DNA from: Virgibacillus sp. NKC19-3
GTDB lineage: Bacteria; Bacillota; Bacilli; Bacillales; Amphibacillaceae
Assembly: GCF_019837165.1 (NCBI RefSeq)
Contig: NZ_JAGYHC010000001.1
Span: 1,550,001 to 1,614,000, forward strand
DNA: 64,000 bases
Reading direction: 5' to 3'
The stretch's first letter is position 1. Every line of letters begins with the position of its first letter. Made by a program: the position numbers and the translations under genes. Under the pieces are notes generated by a model that ran no database searches, was not told the DNA's origin, and was given only the letters and a program-made list of their open reading frames with translations. This document shows positions 16,757 through 26,376 of this stretch, piece after piece.

Positions 16757-18940
16757 ATGGTGGATTACGTAAAAGTGGGCAATCTTCAGGTGGCAAAGGA
16801 ACTTTATGATTTCGTGAATATGGAAGCGTTGCCAGATACAGGTCTTGACAGCGAGAAATTTTGGACGGACTTAGGGAAGCTTGTTGCTGATTTAACACCA
16901 AAAAATAAAGCATTATTAGTAGAACGTGAGGAAATCCAAAACCAAATTGATGCTTGGCATAAAGAAAATAAGGTATTTGACTTTGATTCATACAAAGTAT
17001 TCTTGGAGCGTATAGGCTATTTGGAGCCGCGTGTTGACGATTTTAACATAACGACAGAGGATGTTGATGATGTCATTACACGTCAAGCTGGACCACAGCT
17101 TGTTGTACCGGTTGACAATTCGCGCTATGCAATCAATGCTGCTAATGCACGCTGGGGTTCGCTTTATGATGCATTGTATGGAACGGATGCAGTAAGTGAA
17201 GAAGGAGGAGCCGAGAAAAAAGATTCCTATAACCCTGTGCGTGGTGAAAAAGTCATTGCTTTTGCTAAACATTTCCTTGATGAACATGCACCGCTTAACT
17301 TTTCATCCCATACAGAAGCAACAAAATATACAATCGTTAAGGGTAAATTAGAAGTCACACTAAAAAATGGTGAAACAACGGGACTTAAAGATGATTCTAA
17401 ATTTGTCGGTTACCAAGGGCAACCACAAGAGCCCGGTGCTGTCTTGCTGAAAAATAATGGATTACATTTTGAAATTCAAATCGATCCAAATCACTCGATT
17501 GGAAAAACGGATGAGGCGGGTGTGAAGGATATTTACTTAGAGTCTGCAACTTCTTCTATTATGGATTGTGAAGATTCTGTTGCCGCTGTAGATGCTGAGG
17601 ATAAAACACTTGTATATCGCAATTGGCTTGGTCTTAATAGAGGGGATTTAACATCTGTATTCACAAAAGGCGGAAAAGAAGTGACACGTACACTGAACTC
17701 TGACCGCACTTACATAGGTCCGGACGGCGAAGAAGTTATACTATCCGGCCGAGTGCTTATGTTTATACGTAATGTTGGTCACTTAATGACAAACAATGCG
17801 ATTCTGGATGAAAACGGCGAAGAAGTTCATGAGGGTATTATGGACGGTGTCTTTACAAGCCTGATGGCGAAACATAGTCTTCTCGGAAATGGTCCATTGC
17901 AAAATTCGAAGGAAGGCTCTGTTTATATTGTTAAACCGAAAATGCATGGGTCAAAAGAAGCTGCTTTCGCGAATGAATTATTTAATCGTGTAGAAGATAT
18001 GCTTGATATGAAACGTTATACACTTAAAATAGGTTTAATGGATGAAGAACGACGTACGAGTTTAAATTTGAAAAATAGTATCAAAGAAGTAAAAGAGAGA
18101 ATTGTTTTCATTAATACAGGCTTCTTAGACCGAACAGGTGACGAAATTCATACCTCAATGGAAGCAGGTCCAATGATTCGCAAAGGCGAGATGAAATCCT
18201 CTATTTGGCTGAATGGCTATGAGAAAAATAATGTACGCGTCGGCTTAGATACAGGTTTAAAAGGAAAAGCGCAAATAGGTAAAGGAATGTGGGCCATGCC
18301 AGATTTGATGGACGCCATGCTTAAGCAAAAAGGAAGTCATTTACAAGCAGGTGGGAACACCGCCTGGGTTCCATCACCAACAGCAGCAACACTGCATGCG
18401 CTTCACTACCATGAAATTGATGTAAGAAAAGTCCAAGAGGAGCTAGCAAAAGAAGTGAAAGATTATCGCGATGAGATTTTGCAAATTCCAGTTGCAGGAA
18501 ATATAAACTGGTCAGCTGAAGCAATACAGGAGGAACTTGATAACAGTACACAAACATTGCTTGGTTATGTAGTCCGTTGGGTTGAGCAAGGTGTCGGCTG
18601 TTCTAAAGTTCCTGATATTAACAATGTTGCGCTTATGGAAGACCGAGCAACATTACGCATTTCTAGTCAAATGATAGCGAATTGGTTGTACCATGGTATT
18701 TGTACAGAGAAGCAAATATTAAATACGCTGAAGCGAATGGCTAAAATTGTTGATGAGCAAAATGCAGGAGATCCATTTTATCGTCCAATGGCTCCTGAAT
18801 TTGATGACTCGATTGCATTCCAAGCAGCTTGTGATCTTGTATTTAAGGGGAGAGAGCAGCCAAGTGGTTACACGGAGCCAATTCTGCACCGTCGCCGTCT
18901 CGAAGTAAAAGAAAGAGATTATGCTGTAAAATCGAGATAG
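16757..18940 (+). CDS. glcB: Malate synthase G
   Basis: A 727-residue protein, close to the 723 residues of the E. coli enzyme. The ATG at 16757 is preceded by GGAGG at 16744-16748. Family hallmarks include [15 protein letters not shown] and [13 protein letters not shown] in the catalytic barrel and the late catalytic region around [17 protein letters not shown]. It condenses glyoxylate with acetyl-CoA to malate in the cytoplasm. It is divergent from the LysR gene and followed by glycolate oxidase subunits, so it consumes the glyoxylate they make. A gap of about 300 bases with its own promoter separates it from glcE. Confidence 0.96.
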   Translation: MVDYVKVGNLQVAKELYDFVNMEALPDTGLDSEKFWTDLGKLVADLTPKNKALLVEREEIQNQIDAWHKENKVFDFDSYKVFLERIGYLEPRVDDFNITTEDVDDVITRQAGPQLVVPVDNSRYAINAANARWGSLYDALYGTDAVSEEGGAEKKDSYNPVRGEKVIAFAKHFLDEHAPLNFSSHTEATKYTIVKGKLEVTLKNGETTGLKDDSKFVGYQGQPQEPGAVLLKNNGLHFEIQIDPNHSIGKTDEAGVKDIYLESATSSIMDCEDSVAAVDAEDKTLVYRNWLGLNRGDLTSVFTKGGKEVTRTLNSDRTYIGPDGEEVILSGRVLMFIRNVGHLMTNNAILDENGEEVHEGIMDGVFTSLMAKHSLLGNGPLQNSKEGSVYIVKPKMHGSKEAAFANELFNRVEDMLDMKRYTLKIGLMDEERRTSLNLKNSIKEVKERIVFINTGFLDRTGDEIHTSMEAGPMIRKGEMKSSIWLNGYEKNNVRVGLDTGLKGKAQIGKGMWAMPDLMDAMLKQKGSHLQAGGNTAWVPSPTAATLHALHYHEIDVRKVQEELAKEVKDYRDEILQIPVAGNINWSAEAIQEELDNSTQTLLGYVVRWVEQGVGCSKVPDINNVALMEDRATLRISSQMIANWLYHGICTEKQILNTLKRMAKIVDEQNAGDPFYRPMAPEFDDSIAFQAACDLVFKGREQPSGYTEPILHRRRLEVKERDYAVKSR

Positions 18941-19067
18941 AAGAGTAGTATAGTAGGATAGTTTCCCATTGTAAGGGCGGTAGAAGACTGTTGTGCTTAG
19001 AAGGCATTTTAGTCTGATACTGCTCTATACATCTATGTAAATATTTCTGATTTTTTAAAACAGTGTG

Positions 19068-19096
19068 TTGACTTTGGTGTAGGACAGTGATTTAAT
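19068..19096 (+). promoter_or_regulatory. Predicted sigma-A promoter of the glcE operon
   Basis: TTGACT at 19068-19073 and TTTAAT at 19091-19096 are 17 bases apart. The predicted start point is about 19103. The rest of the 18941-19067 gap holds nothing recognisable. Confidence 0.6.
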
Positions 19097-19110
19097 ATAA
19101 TAAATAAACA

Positions 19111-19126
19111 CCATAAAGAGTTATGG
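19111..19126. promoter_or_regulatory. Small palindrome downstream of the glcE promoter
   Basis: CCATAA-AGAG-TTATGG is a perfect 6-bp inverted repeat just after the predicted transcription start. It could be an operator or a 5' leader hairpin. Confidence 0.3.
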
Positions 19127-19244
19127 TAACGAATCAATGAAACCGATTTCAAAAGTGGCGTTGTGGGGTTTATATTTTAGTATTATAGTCATTTATATGA
19201 GTTATACGGTTTCTCAAGCAATGACAAATGGGGGGGGTGTTAAT

Positions 19245-20561
19245 ATGGCTTCTTCGGATCTAATAGAGGTTTTGCCAAAAATACAAATGAAGCAAAACCA
19301 TGAAGAACGTCATCCACTTGGCAATGGCGGTATGCAAATGATGGAGGCACATTCCGAAGCAGACATTTCAAAAGTTCTTGGATACGCGAATAAATATGAT
19401 AAAACGGTCAACATTGTTTCAGGTGGAACAAAGCGAGGATATGGCGGGGTGATTGAACAAGCAGATATTCTATTGTCGCTTGCCGAATACAAAGGGATTA
19501 TAGATCATTCAGTTGGAGATCTGACATTAACGGTGAGACCTGGAACGACGTTAAAAGAAATTACAGATGAAATAGGCAAAAAAGGGCAACATGTGGCACT
19601 TGACACTCCTTGGCCTGAAATGGCAACGATCGGAGGAATTATTGCAGCGAATGACAGTGGAGCGAAACGGCTGCTCTATGGATCTGCTAGAGATTTGGTT
19701 ATCGGTACGCGAATCGTGTATGCAGACGGAAAAGTTATCCGTACAGGCGGTAAAGTTGTGAAAAACGTTGCGGGTTATGACATGAATAAACTTTTTATTG
19801 GGTCAATGGGAACGCTTGGCGTCATTAGCGAAATCACGATTAAATTGCGTCCGCTCCCAAAATATGAGGGGTTGTTTCTTCTGCATTTCCCTAAAGGTAA
19901 TGAACAAGCGATTCGTGAATTTTCTGTGCTTATACTCGATTCAATGATGGAACCAGTATCACTTGAAATTTTAACCCCTTTTGTTGCTAAAAAGATGACT
20001 GGCGAAGATCATTATACACTTGCCATTGCATTTGAAGATCGGGAAAATGCCGTTCTCGACCAGGAGGATTGGGTAGAGAGGCATGTGCCAAAAGGTATTA
20101 AGCATTTTGTGTTACATGCGGAAGAGGCAAGGCACTGGTGGGAGAGATTCAGACATATCGGACCCAATGGATACAATGACGAAAAAGGTGAAGCTAAAAC
20201 GCAAGCAGCATTGAAAATTGGCAGCAATAATTTAGATGTTCTCCTTATTCTGAAAGCAGCTGACAGACTTGCTGAGGAATATCATGTTTCAGTTGAAGCC
20301 CATGGTGGCCTTGGCCATGGCATTTCGAGAGTATATGTCAAAGGGTTCCCTGAAGCTATTGTTTCTTATATAAAGGCATTGAGAGCAAAAGTAGAAGAAA
20401 AACAAGGCTATGTTGTGTGTACACATCTGCCATTTATCCTAAGAGAAACGATTAGTGTTTGGGGAGAAAGACCGAACTACTTTGCTTTATTAGAAGGCAT
20501 TAAACGGACGAACGATCCAAAGCGAATCTTAAACCGCCAACGTTTTGTAGGAGGTATATAA
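19245..20561 (+). CDS. glcE: Glycolate oxidase FAD-binding subunit GlcE
   Basis: A 438-residue FAD-binding type 4 protein. ATG 19245 has GGGGGTG six bases upstream; the frame stays open back to an ATG at 19137, which would add a hydrophobic stretch (VALWGLYFSIIVIYMSY) but lacks a good site. The FAD domain covers about residues 30-210 (SGGTKRGYGG, PEMATIGGIIAANDSGAKR, GGKVVKNVAGYDMNKLF). It forms the GlcDEF complex that oxidises glycolate to glyoxylate. At 438 residues it is longer than E. coli GlcE (about 350). It sits one base before glcF, so expression is coupled. Confidence 0.9.
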   Translation: MASSDLIEVLPKIQMKQNHEERHPLGNGGMQMMEAHSEADISKVLGYANKYDKTVNIVSGGTKRGYGGVIEQADILLSLAEYKGIIDHSVGDLTLTVRPGTTLKEITDEIGKKGQHVALDTPWPEMATIGGIIAANDSGAKRLLYGSARDLVIGTRIVYADGKVIRTGGKVVKNVAGYDMNKLFIGSMGTLGVISEITIKLRPLPKYEGLFLLHFPKGNEQAIREFSVLILDSMMEPVSLEILTPFVAKKMTGEDHYTLAIAFEDRENAVLDQEDWVERHVPKGIKHFVLHAEEARHWWERFRHIGPNGYNDEKGEAKTQAALKIGSNNLDVLLILKAADRLAEEYHVSVEAHGGLGHGISRVYVKGFPEAIVSYIKALRAKVEEKQGYVVCTHLPFILRETISVWGERPNYFALLEGIKRTNDPKRILNRQRFVGGI

Positions 20562-20562
20562 C

Positions 20563-21945
20563 ATGAGTGAGGATGAAAATAGCTTAACAAAATTATTAAA
20601 TAAAGAAACATCCGATCTTCCTTGTCATACGAAGAGCCTGGGTAACTACTTGGGAGAGGATATCCCTGATGAAACGAAGTGGGCAGACTGTGTTCACTGT
20701 GGCATGTGTCTTGAAGCTTGTCCAACGTATCAGGAAACAGGAGAAGAGCAACATTCACCAAGAGGTCGTGTTTATTTAATTGAAGCAGTTGGCAAAGGCA
20801 AAATAGATATTAATGATGCTTTTTCTAAACCCATCTTTGACTGTCTAGATTGTCGCGCTTGTGAAACAGCCTGCCCGGCAGACGTCCAAGTTGGTGGACT
20901 GATTGAAGAAGCTCGTGGACAAATTCGCCAAGCAATGCCTTTAACAGGTCTTACAGGTACACTTAGTAAGACAGCATTGAACGGATTTTTCCCGTATCAG
21001 AATCGTATGAATATGCTTGGGTCTTTCATGCGATTTTATCAAAAAAGTGGTATACAGCGTATTGTGAGAACAACAGGCTTATTAAATATAATGCCAACAC
21101 ATTTGAAAGATATGGAGTCCATTCTCCCGAAAGTTGAAAAACCTGTGTTGGGAAGATACCCAGAAATTGTGCCAGCAGAAGATGAAAAGAAAGAAAGGGT
21201 TGGAATGCTGACAGGGTGTATCATGGACGTCATGTTCAGTGATGTTAACGAAGCGACTATTCGTGTTCTCACACATAATGGATTTGAAGTTGGCCTGCCG
21301 AAACAACAGGGATGTTGCGGAGCTCTTCATGTTCACGCTGGTGAAAGAGAAACTGGAAAGGAACTCGCCAAACAGAATATGGAAGCCTTTAAAGATTATG
21401 ACAAAGTCCTTGTAAATGCTGCAGGCTGTGGATGTGCACTTCAGGAATATAATGAATTATTCAGAAATGATCCTGAAATGCTCCCTTTAGCGGAGGATTT
21501 TTCGGCGAAAATTGAAGATGTTTCTAAATTTCTATATGATAATGATTTTAAACGTCCAAAAGCAGAAGTAAACACAAAAATTACGTACCATGACGCGTGT
21601 CATCTAGCTCACGGACAGGGGGTACGTTTTGAGCCTCGTCAACTTTTAAATGAAATACCAGGTGTGGAAATGGTTGATTTACCAGATGCAGACAGATGCT
21701 GTGGAAGTGCAGGAATCTACAATCTTACACACCCCGAAATGGCAGGGGCTCTTCTGGAGCGTAAGGTGGAAGATGTACCTGAAAATATTGATATGATTTC
21801 AATGGGTAATCCCGGTTGTATGCTGCAAATCGCAATGGGGATAAAAAAATATGGTAGAAGTGAAAAGGTCGTTCACACCGTACAACTACTTGACTGGGCA
21901 TATGAAAAAGAAAGAAGAGAGCAGGCTCGACTAGTGAAATCGTAA
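20563..21945 (+). CDS. glcF: Glycolate oxidase iron-sulfur subunit GlcF
   Basis: A 460-residue protein with two N-terminal ferredoxin-type [4Fe-4S] motifs (CVHCGMCLEACP near residue 46 and CLDCRACETACP near residue 96) and two C-terminal CCG domains (QGCCGALHVHAG and DRCCGSAGIYN). It passes electrons from the flavin subunits to the membrane quinone pool. The start at 20563 follows GGAGG at about 20550-20554. Position between glcE and glcD gives an E-F-D order instead of the D-E-F order of E. coli. Confidence 0.94.
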   Translation: MSEDENSLTKLLNKETSDLPCHTKSLGNYLGEDIPDETKWADCVHCGMCLEACPTYQETGEEQHSPRGRVYLIEAVGKGKIDINDAFSKPIFDCLDCRACETACPADVQVGGLIEEARGQIRQAMPLTGLTGTLSKTALNGFFPYQNRMNMLGSFMRFYQKSGIQRIVRTTGLLNIMPTHLKDMESILPKVEKPVLGRYPEIVPAEDEKKERVGMLTGCIMDVMFSDVNEATIRVLTHNGFEVGLPKQQGCCGALHVHAGERETGKELAKQNMEAFKDYDKVLVNAAGCGCALQEYNELFRNDPEMLPLAEDFSAKIEDVSKFLYDNDFKRPKAEVNTKITYHDACHLAHGQGVRFEPRQLLNEIPGVEMVDLPDADRCCGSAGIYNLTHPEMAGALLERKVEDVPENIDMISMGNPGCMLQIAMGIKKYGRSEKVVHTVQLLDWAYEKERREQARLVKS

Positions 21946-21963
21946 TCAAAAGGATGTGAAAGA

Positions 21964-23421
21964 GTGCTTGGAAAAAGGCATAAAAAACAAAAACCTGATG
22001 CTGTTGCTCAACAATTAATCAATATAGTTGGCGAAGGTGAAGTTCTTTATTTGAAAGAAGATCTCATTTCATATGAATGCGACGGCTATACGATGTCAAA
22101 AGGGATGCCAAGAGCGGTTGTTTTTGTGCGGAATACTAAACAGGTTTCAGATGTTGTGAAATACTTAAATAAAGTGGAAATTCCTTATATAGCGCGTGGG
22201 GCTGGAACAGGTTTGAGCGGAGGGGCGACCCCGCTTGGAGGTGAAGTTCTAATTAGTTTGGTTCGGATGAAGAAGATGCTCCATCTTGATTTGGAAAATA
22301 GAAAAGCAGTTGTTGAGCCTGGTTATATTAATTTAAAGTTGACACAATCTATTTCAGATAAAGGTTACTATTACGCACCAGATCCTTCAAGCCAATATGC
22401 ATGTACAATCGGTGGCAATGTTGCCGAAAACTCGGGAGGGGCACATTGTCTTAAATATGGTGTTACAACAAACCATATCTTGGGTCTTGAAATTGTTCTT
22501 CCTAGCGGTGAAATTATTGAAATAGGAGAAGACGGGGTTCCGGATCGCCCGGGATACGATTTACTCGGGCTTTTGACCGGTTCAGAGGGAACGCTTGGCA
22601 TTGTGACAAAAGTTACCGTAAAGGTTTTAAAAACTCCTGAGGGTAAGAAAACCGTTCTTGCTTATTATGATGATATTAATGATGCAAGCCAAGCTGTTTC
22701 AGATATTATTGCCGCTGGTATTATTCCAGCTGCACTTGAAATGATGGACTCTATAGCCACCGAGGGTGTTGAATCTGCCGCTTATCCAGTCGGGCATCCG
22801 AGAGATATTGCTGCGTTCTTACTTATTGAAGTCGATGGAATTGCCGCTGGAATTGATGATCAAATCGATGAAATACTTGATGTTTGTAAAAATAATAATG
22901 TGCGAGAGGTAAAAGTGGCTAAAGATGAAGCAGAACGAGGACTTTGGTGGGCAAACCGCAAAATGGGCTTTGGCGCAATGGGAGCAATCTCTCCCGATTA
23001 TCTCGTACAAGATGGGGTTATTCCTAGAACTCGTTTGCCTGAAGTACTGGCAAAAATCTCTGAAATTAGCATGAAGTATGAGCTTCGTATTGCAAATATT
23101 TTCCATGCAGGGGATGGGAATTTGCATCCACTTATTTTATTCGATGCAAGTATTCCTGGACAAAGTGAACGAGCTTCAAAAGCGGGTTCCGAATGCTTAA
23201 AGGTTTGTGCAGATGTTGGTGGCTCAATTACTGGTGAACATGGTGTGGGGATCGAAAAATCGGCAGAAATGCGTTTTATCTTCAGTGATGAGGAAATGGC
23301 CGCGCAAACGGAAATTCGTGCTGTTTTTAACCCCGAGGATCTACTAAATCCCGGAAAATTATTTCCAAGTCCCGGTCGTTGTGTAGAAGTAAAGCAAGAG
23401 TGGAAGACAGTAGAAGTATAA
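21964..23421 (+). CDS. glcD: Glycolate oxidase catalytic subunit GlcD
   Basis: A 485-residue FAD-binding oxidase with a GTG start at 21964. The PCMH FAD domain (about 50-230) shows ARGAGTGLSGGA, PDPSSQYACTIGGNVAENSGG and LTGSEGTLGIVTKV. The C-terminal FAD-oxidase domain carries IFHAGDGNLHP and TGEHGVGIEK, whose histidines line the active site of this family. It oxidises glycolate (D-lactate is a possible alternative) to the 2-oxo acid. Association with malate synthase G and an LctP-type permease favours glycolate. It follows glcF by 18 bases. Confidence 0.94.
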   Translation: MLGKRHKKQKPDAVAQQLINIVGEGEVLYLKEDLISYECDGYTMSKGMPRAVVFVRNTKQVSDVVKYLNKVEIPYIARGAGTGLSGGATPLGGEVLISLVRMKKMLHLDLENRKAVVEPGYINLKLTQSISDKGYYYAPDPSSQYACTIGGNVAENSGGAHCLKYGVTTNHILGLEIVLPSGEIIEIGEDGVPDRPGYDLLGLLTGSEGTLGIVTKVTVKVLKTPEGKKTVLAYYDDINDASQAVSDIIAAGIIPAALEMMDSIATEGVESAAYPVGHPRDIAAFLLIEVDGIAAGIDDQIDEILDVCKNNNVREVKVAKDEAERGLWWANRKMGFGAMGAISPDYLVQDGVIPRTRLPEVLAKISEISMKYELRIANIFHAGDGNLHPLILFDASIPGQSERASKAGSECLKVCADVGGSITGEHGVGIEKSAEMRFIFSDEEMAAQTEIRAVFNPEDLLNPGKLFPSPGRCVEVKQEWKTVEV

Positions 23422-23482
23422 AGCCTGAGAGATGGGCCACATAATCCATCTCTCAATCATGAGAGTACAAGGAGTGAAAATA

Positions 23483-24247
23483 ATGAAATTCGCTAGATTT
23501 AAAAAACAGAAAGAAACAAGCGTTTTGTATGGTATTGCAACAGACAGTGGTATTCAACAAATTGAAGGAGACATATTTACAGGATGGAATTTAACAGAAA
23601 AAATCTATAATGTTTCTGACATCCAATTATTGGCACCACTCACACCAAAACATGTAATTGGTATCGGAGCAAATTATGTTGCTGAAACTAATGATTTACC
23701 CTCTGAATTACCTGATATTCCTGTATTTTTTTATAAACCGATTTCCTCTGTTATTGGAAATGGGAAAGCTATTGTTATACCAAGAGAAGTTGAAGAAGTG
23801 AAATTTGAATCAGAACTTGCCGTAGTAATCGGTCAACGTGCAAGTAACCTCTCTGAAGAAGAAGTAACAGAGTCTATATTTGGCTATACGATAGCCAATG
23901 ATGTAACAGCGCCACAATATTTCCATGAAGACGGACATTGGATGGTAGGAAAATCATTTGACACATTTACACCGCTCGGACCATATATCGAAACGGAACT
24001 CGATCCTGATAAAGTTAACGTTGAAGCATACTTAAACGGTAATAAGAAACAGGATAGCTCAACGGCACTTATGATCTTTTCCATGAGAAAGATGATCGCG
24101 TATTTATCCAGTGTAATGACATTGGAAGCGGGTGATATTATTTTAACTGGAAGTCCGCTAGGCGCTGAAATGATGAAAGACGGGGATGAAATCAACTGTA
24201 AAATTGCTGGAATTGGTGAGCTTCGTAACTCTATAAAACAAAGTTGA
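23483..24247 (+). CDS. Fumarylacetoacetate hydrolase (FAH) family protein
   Basis: A 254-residue protein started at ATG 23483 behind AAGGAG at about 23470. The FAH catalytic domain (about 60-250) shows IGANYVAE near the start of the fold, a divalent metal site in KFESELAVVIG and the conserved stretch YTIANDVTAPQ, then GPYI and ILTGSP. Members cleave or decarboxylate beta-keto or acylpyruvate-type compounds, and some are oxaloacetate decarboxylases. Its role in a glycolate operon is not obvious; trimming oxaloacetate or a related keto acid produced with the malate made by GlcB is one option, which is inference. Confidence 0.85.
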   Translation: MKFARFKKQKETSVLYGIATDSGIQQIEGDIFTGWNLTEKIYNVSDIQLLAPLTPKHVIGIGANYVAETNDLPSELPDIPVFFYKPISSVIGNGKAIVIPREVEEVKFESELAVVIGQRASNLSEEEVTESIFGYTIANDVTAPQYFHEDGHWMVGKSFDTFTPLGPYIETELDPDKVNVEAYLNGNKKQDSSTALMIFSMRKMIAYLSSVMTLEAGDIILTGSPLGAEMMKDGDEINCKIAGIGELRNSIKQS

Positions 24248-24343
24248 CTTTATTTTAGGTTAATAGATATAACTAAATTCCTGTTTGCTATGTGCACATA
24301 TGTATATGGTTTAAAAAAAAATATATAAGGAAGGGTTTTAAAA

Positions 24344-26107
24344 ATGGGTAATGGAATATTAGCTGTGCTGGCCGTCCTTCCAATTATTGTTGTTGCTATT
24401 TTTCTAGTTGGGCTTAAATGGCCAGCGAGTAAGGCCATGCCGCTTTCCTATATTGTCACTGTTTTATTAGCTCTATTCGTTTGGAATGTAGCCTTCCCCA
24501 AAGTAGCTGCTGCATCTGTTCATGGTTTGATCGTTGCTGTTACACTTTTATTTATTATTTTTGGCGCAATTTTACTATTAAATACGCTGCAAGAAAGTGG
24601 GGGGCTTCATACTATTCGTCGTGGTTTTACAGATATTACCCCCGATCGGCGTATTCAAGTCATTATCGTTGCATGGCTTTTTGGTTCATTTATTGAAGGT
24701 TCAGCAGGGTTTGGTACACCTGCAGCAGTTGCAGTACCATTATTGGTCGGACTTGGGTTTCCAGCGATGGCAGCTGTTGTCTCCGGTATGGTTATCCAAA
24801 GTACTCCGGTATCCTTTGGAGCAGTCGGAACGCCCATGACTGTGGGAGTGGGTACAGGAGTTGAGTCGCTCACCCAAATCACTGATATTTCAAGCTTTGT
24901 ATTTGGTGTTGCTGGGAAGGTGGCCTTGCTTCATACCATCGCAGGATTACTAATTCCGTTATTTTTAGTAGCCATTTTAACACGTTTTTTTGGGAAGAAT
25001 AAATCATTCAGTGAGGGGTTAAAGGTTTGGAAGTTCGCAATCTTTGCTTCCGTGGCGATGACGATACCATATGTTATTGTTGCAAATTTATTAGGACCTG
25101 AATTCCCTGCAATGATTGGCGGCTTAGTTGGATTGGCAATTGTAATTCCGGCAGCGAAAAAGGGCTTCCTCATGCCAAAGGAAGACGAAATTTGGGATTT
25201 CGAATCAAAAGACCGGTGGGATCCAACGTGGACCGGGAGGGTTGAGCTTAAACATAGTGAGATTTATGCAGGCAAAATAAGCATGTGGCGTGCATGGGCA
25301 CCATACGTATTGATTGCTATTCTATTGCTCATTTCCAGACTAACTATAGTAGGGGATTGGCTTCAATCTGCTACAATTACATTACCACATATTTTTGGGA
25401 CAGAAATATCCTCTAGTTGGGAAATTTTGTTTTCACCAGGATTCATTTTTATCGTCGTTGCCGTATTCACCTATTATATGCATGGGATGAGGGTTCAAGA
25501 ATTTGCTAGAGCTTGGAAAGACTCCGGGAAAACAATGATTGCAGCTGGGTCAGCTCTTGTCTTCACTGTTCCTATGGTGCAAGTATTTCTTAACTCAGAC
25601 GGCGGAGCGGCTGGTTATCAAGAAATGCCGCTAGCTTTAGCAGAAGGTGTTGCAAATCTTGCAGGATCGTTGTATCCAATCTTTGCAACGTTCGTTGGAG
25701 GACTTGGTGCATTTGTAGCTGGTAGTAATACTATTAGTAACATGATGTTCTCGCTTTTCCAATTCGGGGTCGGCGAACGCATCGGCGGTGATGCGACTTG
25801 GATGGTTGCGCTTCAAGCAGTTGGTGGAGCAGCCGGAAATATGATTTGTGTCCATAATGTTGTCGCAGCATCAGCAGTTGTTGGACTTGTAGGGAAAGAA
25901 GGACACATTATTCGAAAAACGCTTCTTCCATTTCTCTATTATTCATTGCTGTTAGGATCTATAGGTTATTCGATTATGTGGACTGCCGAAAAGGGAATAT
26001 TTAACATCGGGTCTATTATTGCGGTTATTATTTGGGTCATCGCTATTTACATTATTGTGACAAACAACAAGCGTTTAGACGTTATACAACGTCGCGCTGC
26101 TTCTTAA
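24344..26107 (+). CDS. LctP-family permease, probable glycolate/lactate transporter
   Basis: A 587-residue integral membrane protein with about 13-14 hydrophobic segments. The family pattern is clear in GSFIEGSAGFGTPAAVAVPLLVGLGF and in AFVAGSNTISNMMFSLFQFGV. E. coli GlcA and LldP of this family import glycolate and lactate by proton symport. It is the last gene of the unit and is followed by a terminator, so it most likely imports glycolate for GlcDEF. The ATG at 24344 has AAGGAAGG about 10 bases upstream. Confidence 0.9.
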   Translation: MGNGILAVLAVLPIIVVAIFLVGLKWPASKAMPLSYIVTVLLALFVWNVAFPKVAAASVHGLIVAVTLLFIIFGAILLLNTLQESGGLHTIRRGFTDITPDRRIQVIIVAWLFGSFIEGSAGFGTPAAVAVPLLVGLGFPAMAAVVSGMVIQSTPVSFGAVGTPMTVGVGTGVESLTQITDISSFVFGVAGKVALLHTIAGLLIPLFLVAILTRFFGKNKSFSEGLKVWKFAIFASVAMTIPYVIVANLLGPEFPAMIGGLVGLAIVIPAAKKGFLMPKEDEIWDFESKDRWDPTWTGRVELKHSEIYAGKISMWRAWAPYVLIAILLLISRLTIVGDWLQSATITLPHIFGTEISSSWEILFSPGFIFIVVAVFTYYMHGMRVQEFARAWKDSGKTMIAAGSALVFTVPMVQVFLNSDGGAAGYQEMPLALAEGVANLAGSLYPIFATFVGGLGAFVAGSNTISNMMFSLFQFGVGERIGGDATWMVALQAVGGAAGNMICVHNVVAASAVVGLVGKEGHIIRKTLLPFLYYSLLLGSIGYSIMWTAEKGIFNIGSIIAVIIWVIAIYIIVTNNKRLDVIQRRAAS

Positions 26108-26119
26108 ATCCGTGTAATG

Positions 26120-26150
26120 AAACTCCTTCTATATAGAGGGAGTTTTTTTT
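26120..26150 (+). terminator. Terminator of the glycolate operon
   Basis: AACTCC and GGAGTT with inner pairing around CTATATAG form a stem followed by eight T residues. Confidence 0.88.
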
Positions 26151-26322
26151 GGTTTACTAAAAAGAATTAATGATTGAAGGAAGAATAAGAACAAACACCT
26201 GTTAATAACAAATCGAATAAATAACGGTACATCCATATATACAATAGACGGAGCGTTACAACGACGTATTCAGAATAGAATATAATAATTTAAGTATTAA
26301 CAAAAATAATCATTAATACAAA

Positions 26323-26359
26323 ATGAGCACATATAAATAATAATGAGCATAAATGAGCA
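26323..26359. promoter_or_regulatory. Three direct ATGAGCA repeats upstream of the TarJ-like gene
   Basis: ATGAGCA occurs at 26323-26329, 26343-26349 and 26353-26359, the last two 10 bp apart (about one helical turn). A GTATTAA/TTAATAC dyad lies just upstream at about 26293-26319. They may be operator half-sites for the DeoR regulator of this cluster. Confidence 0.35.
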
Positions 26360-26376
26360 TGGTGAGGAGTGGAGGT

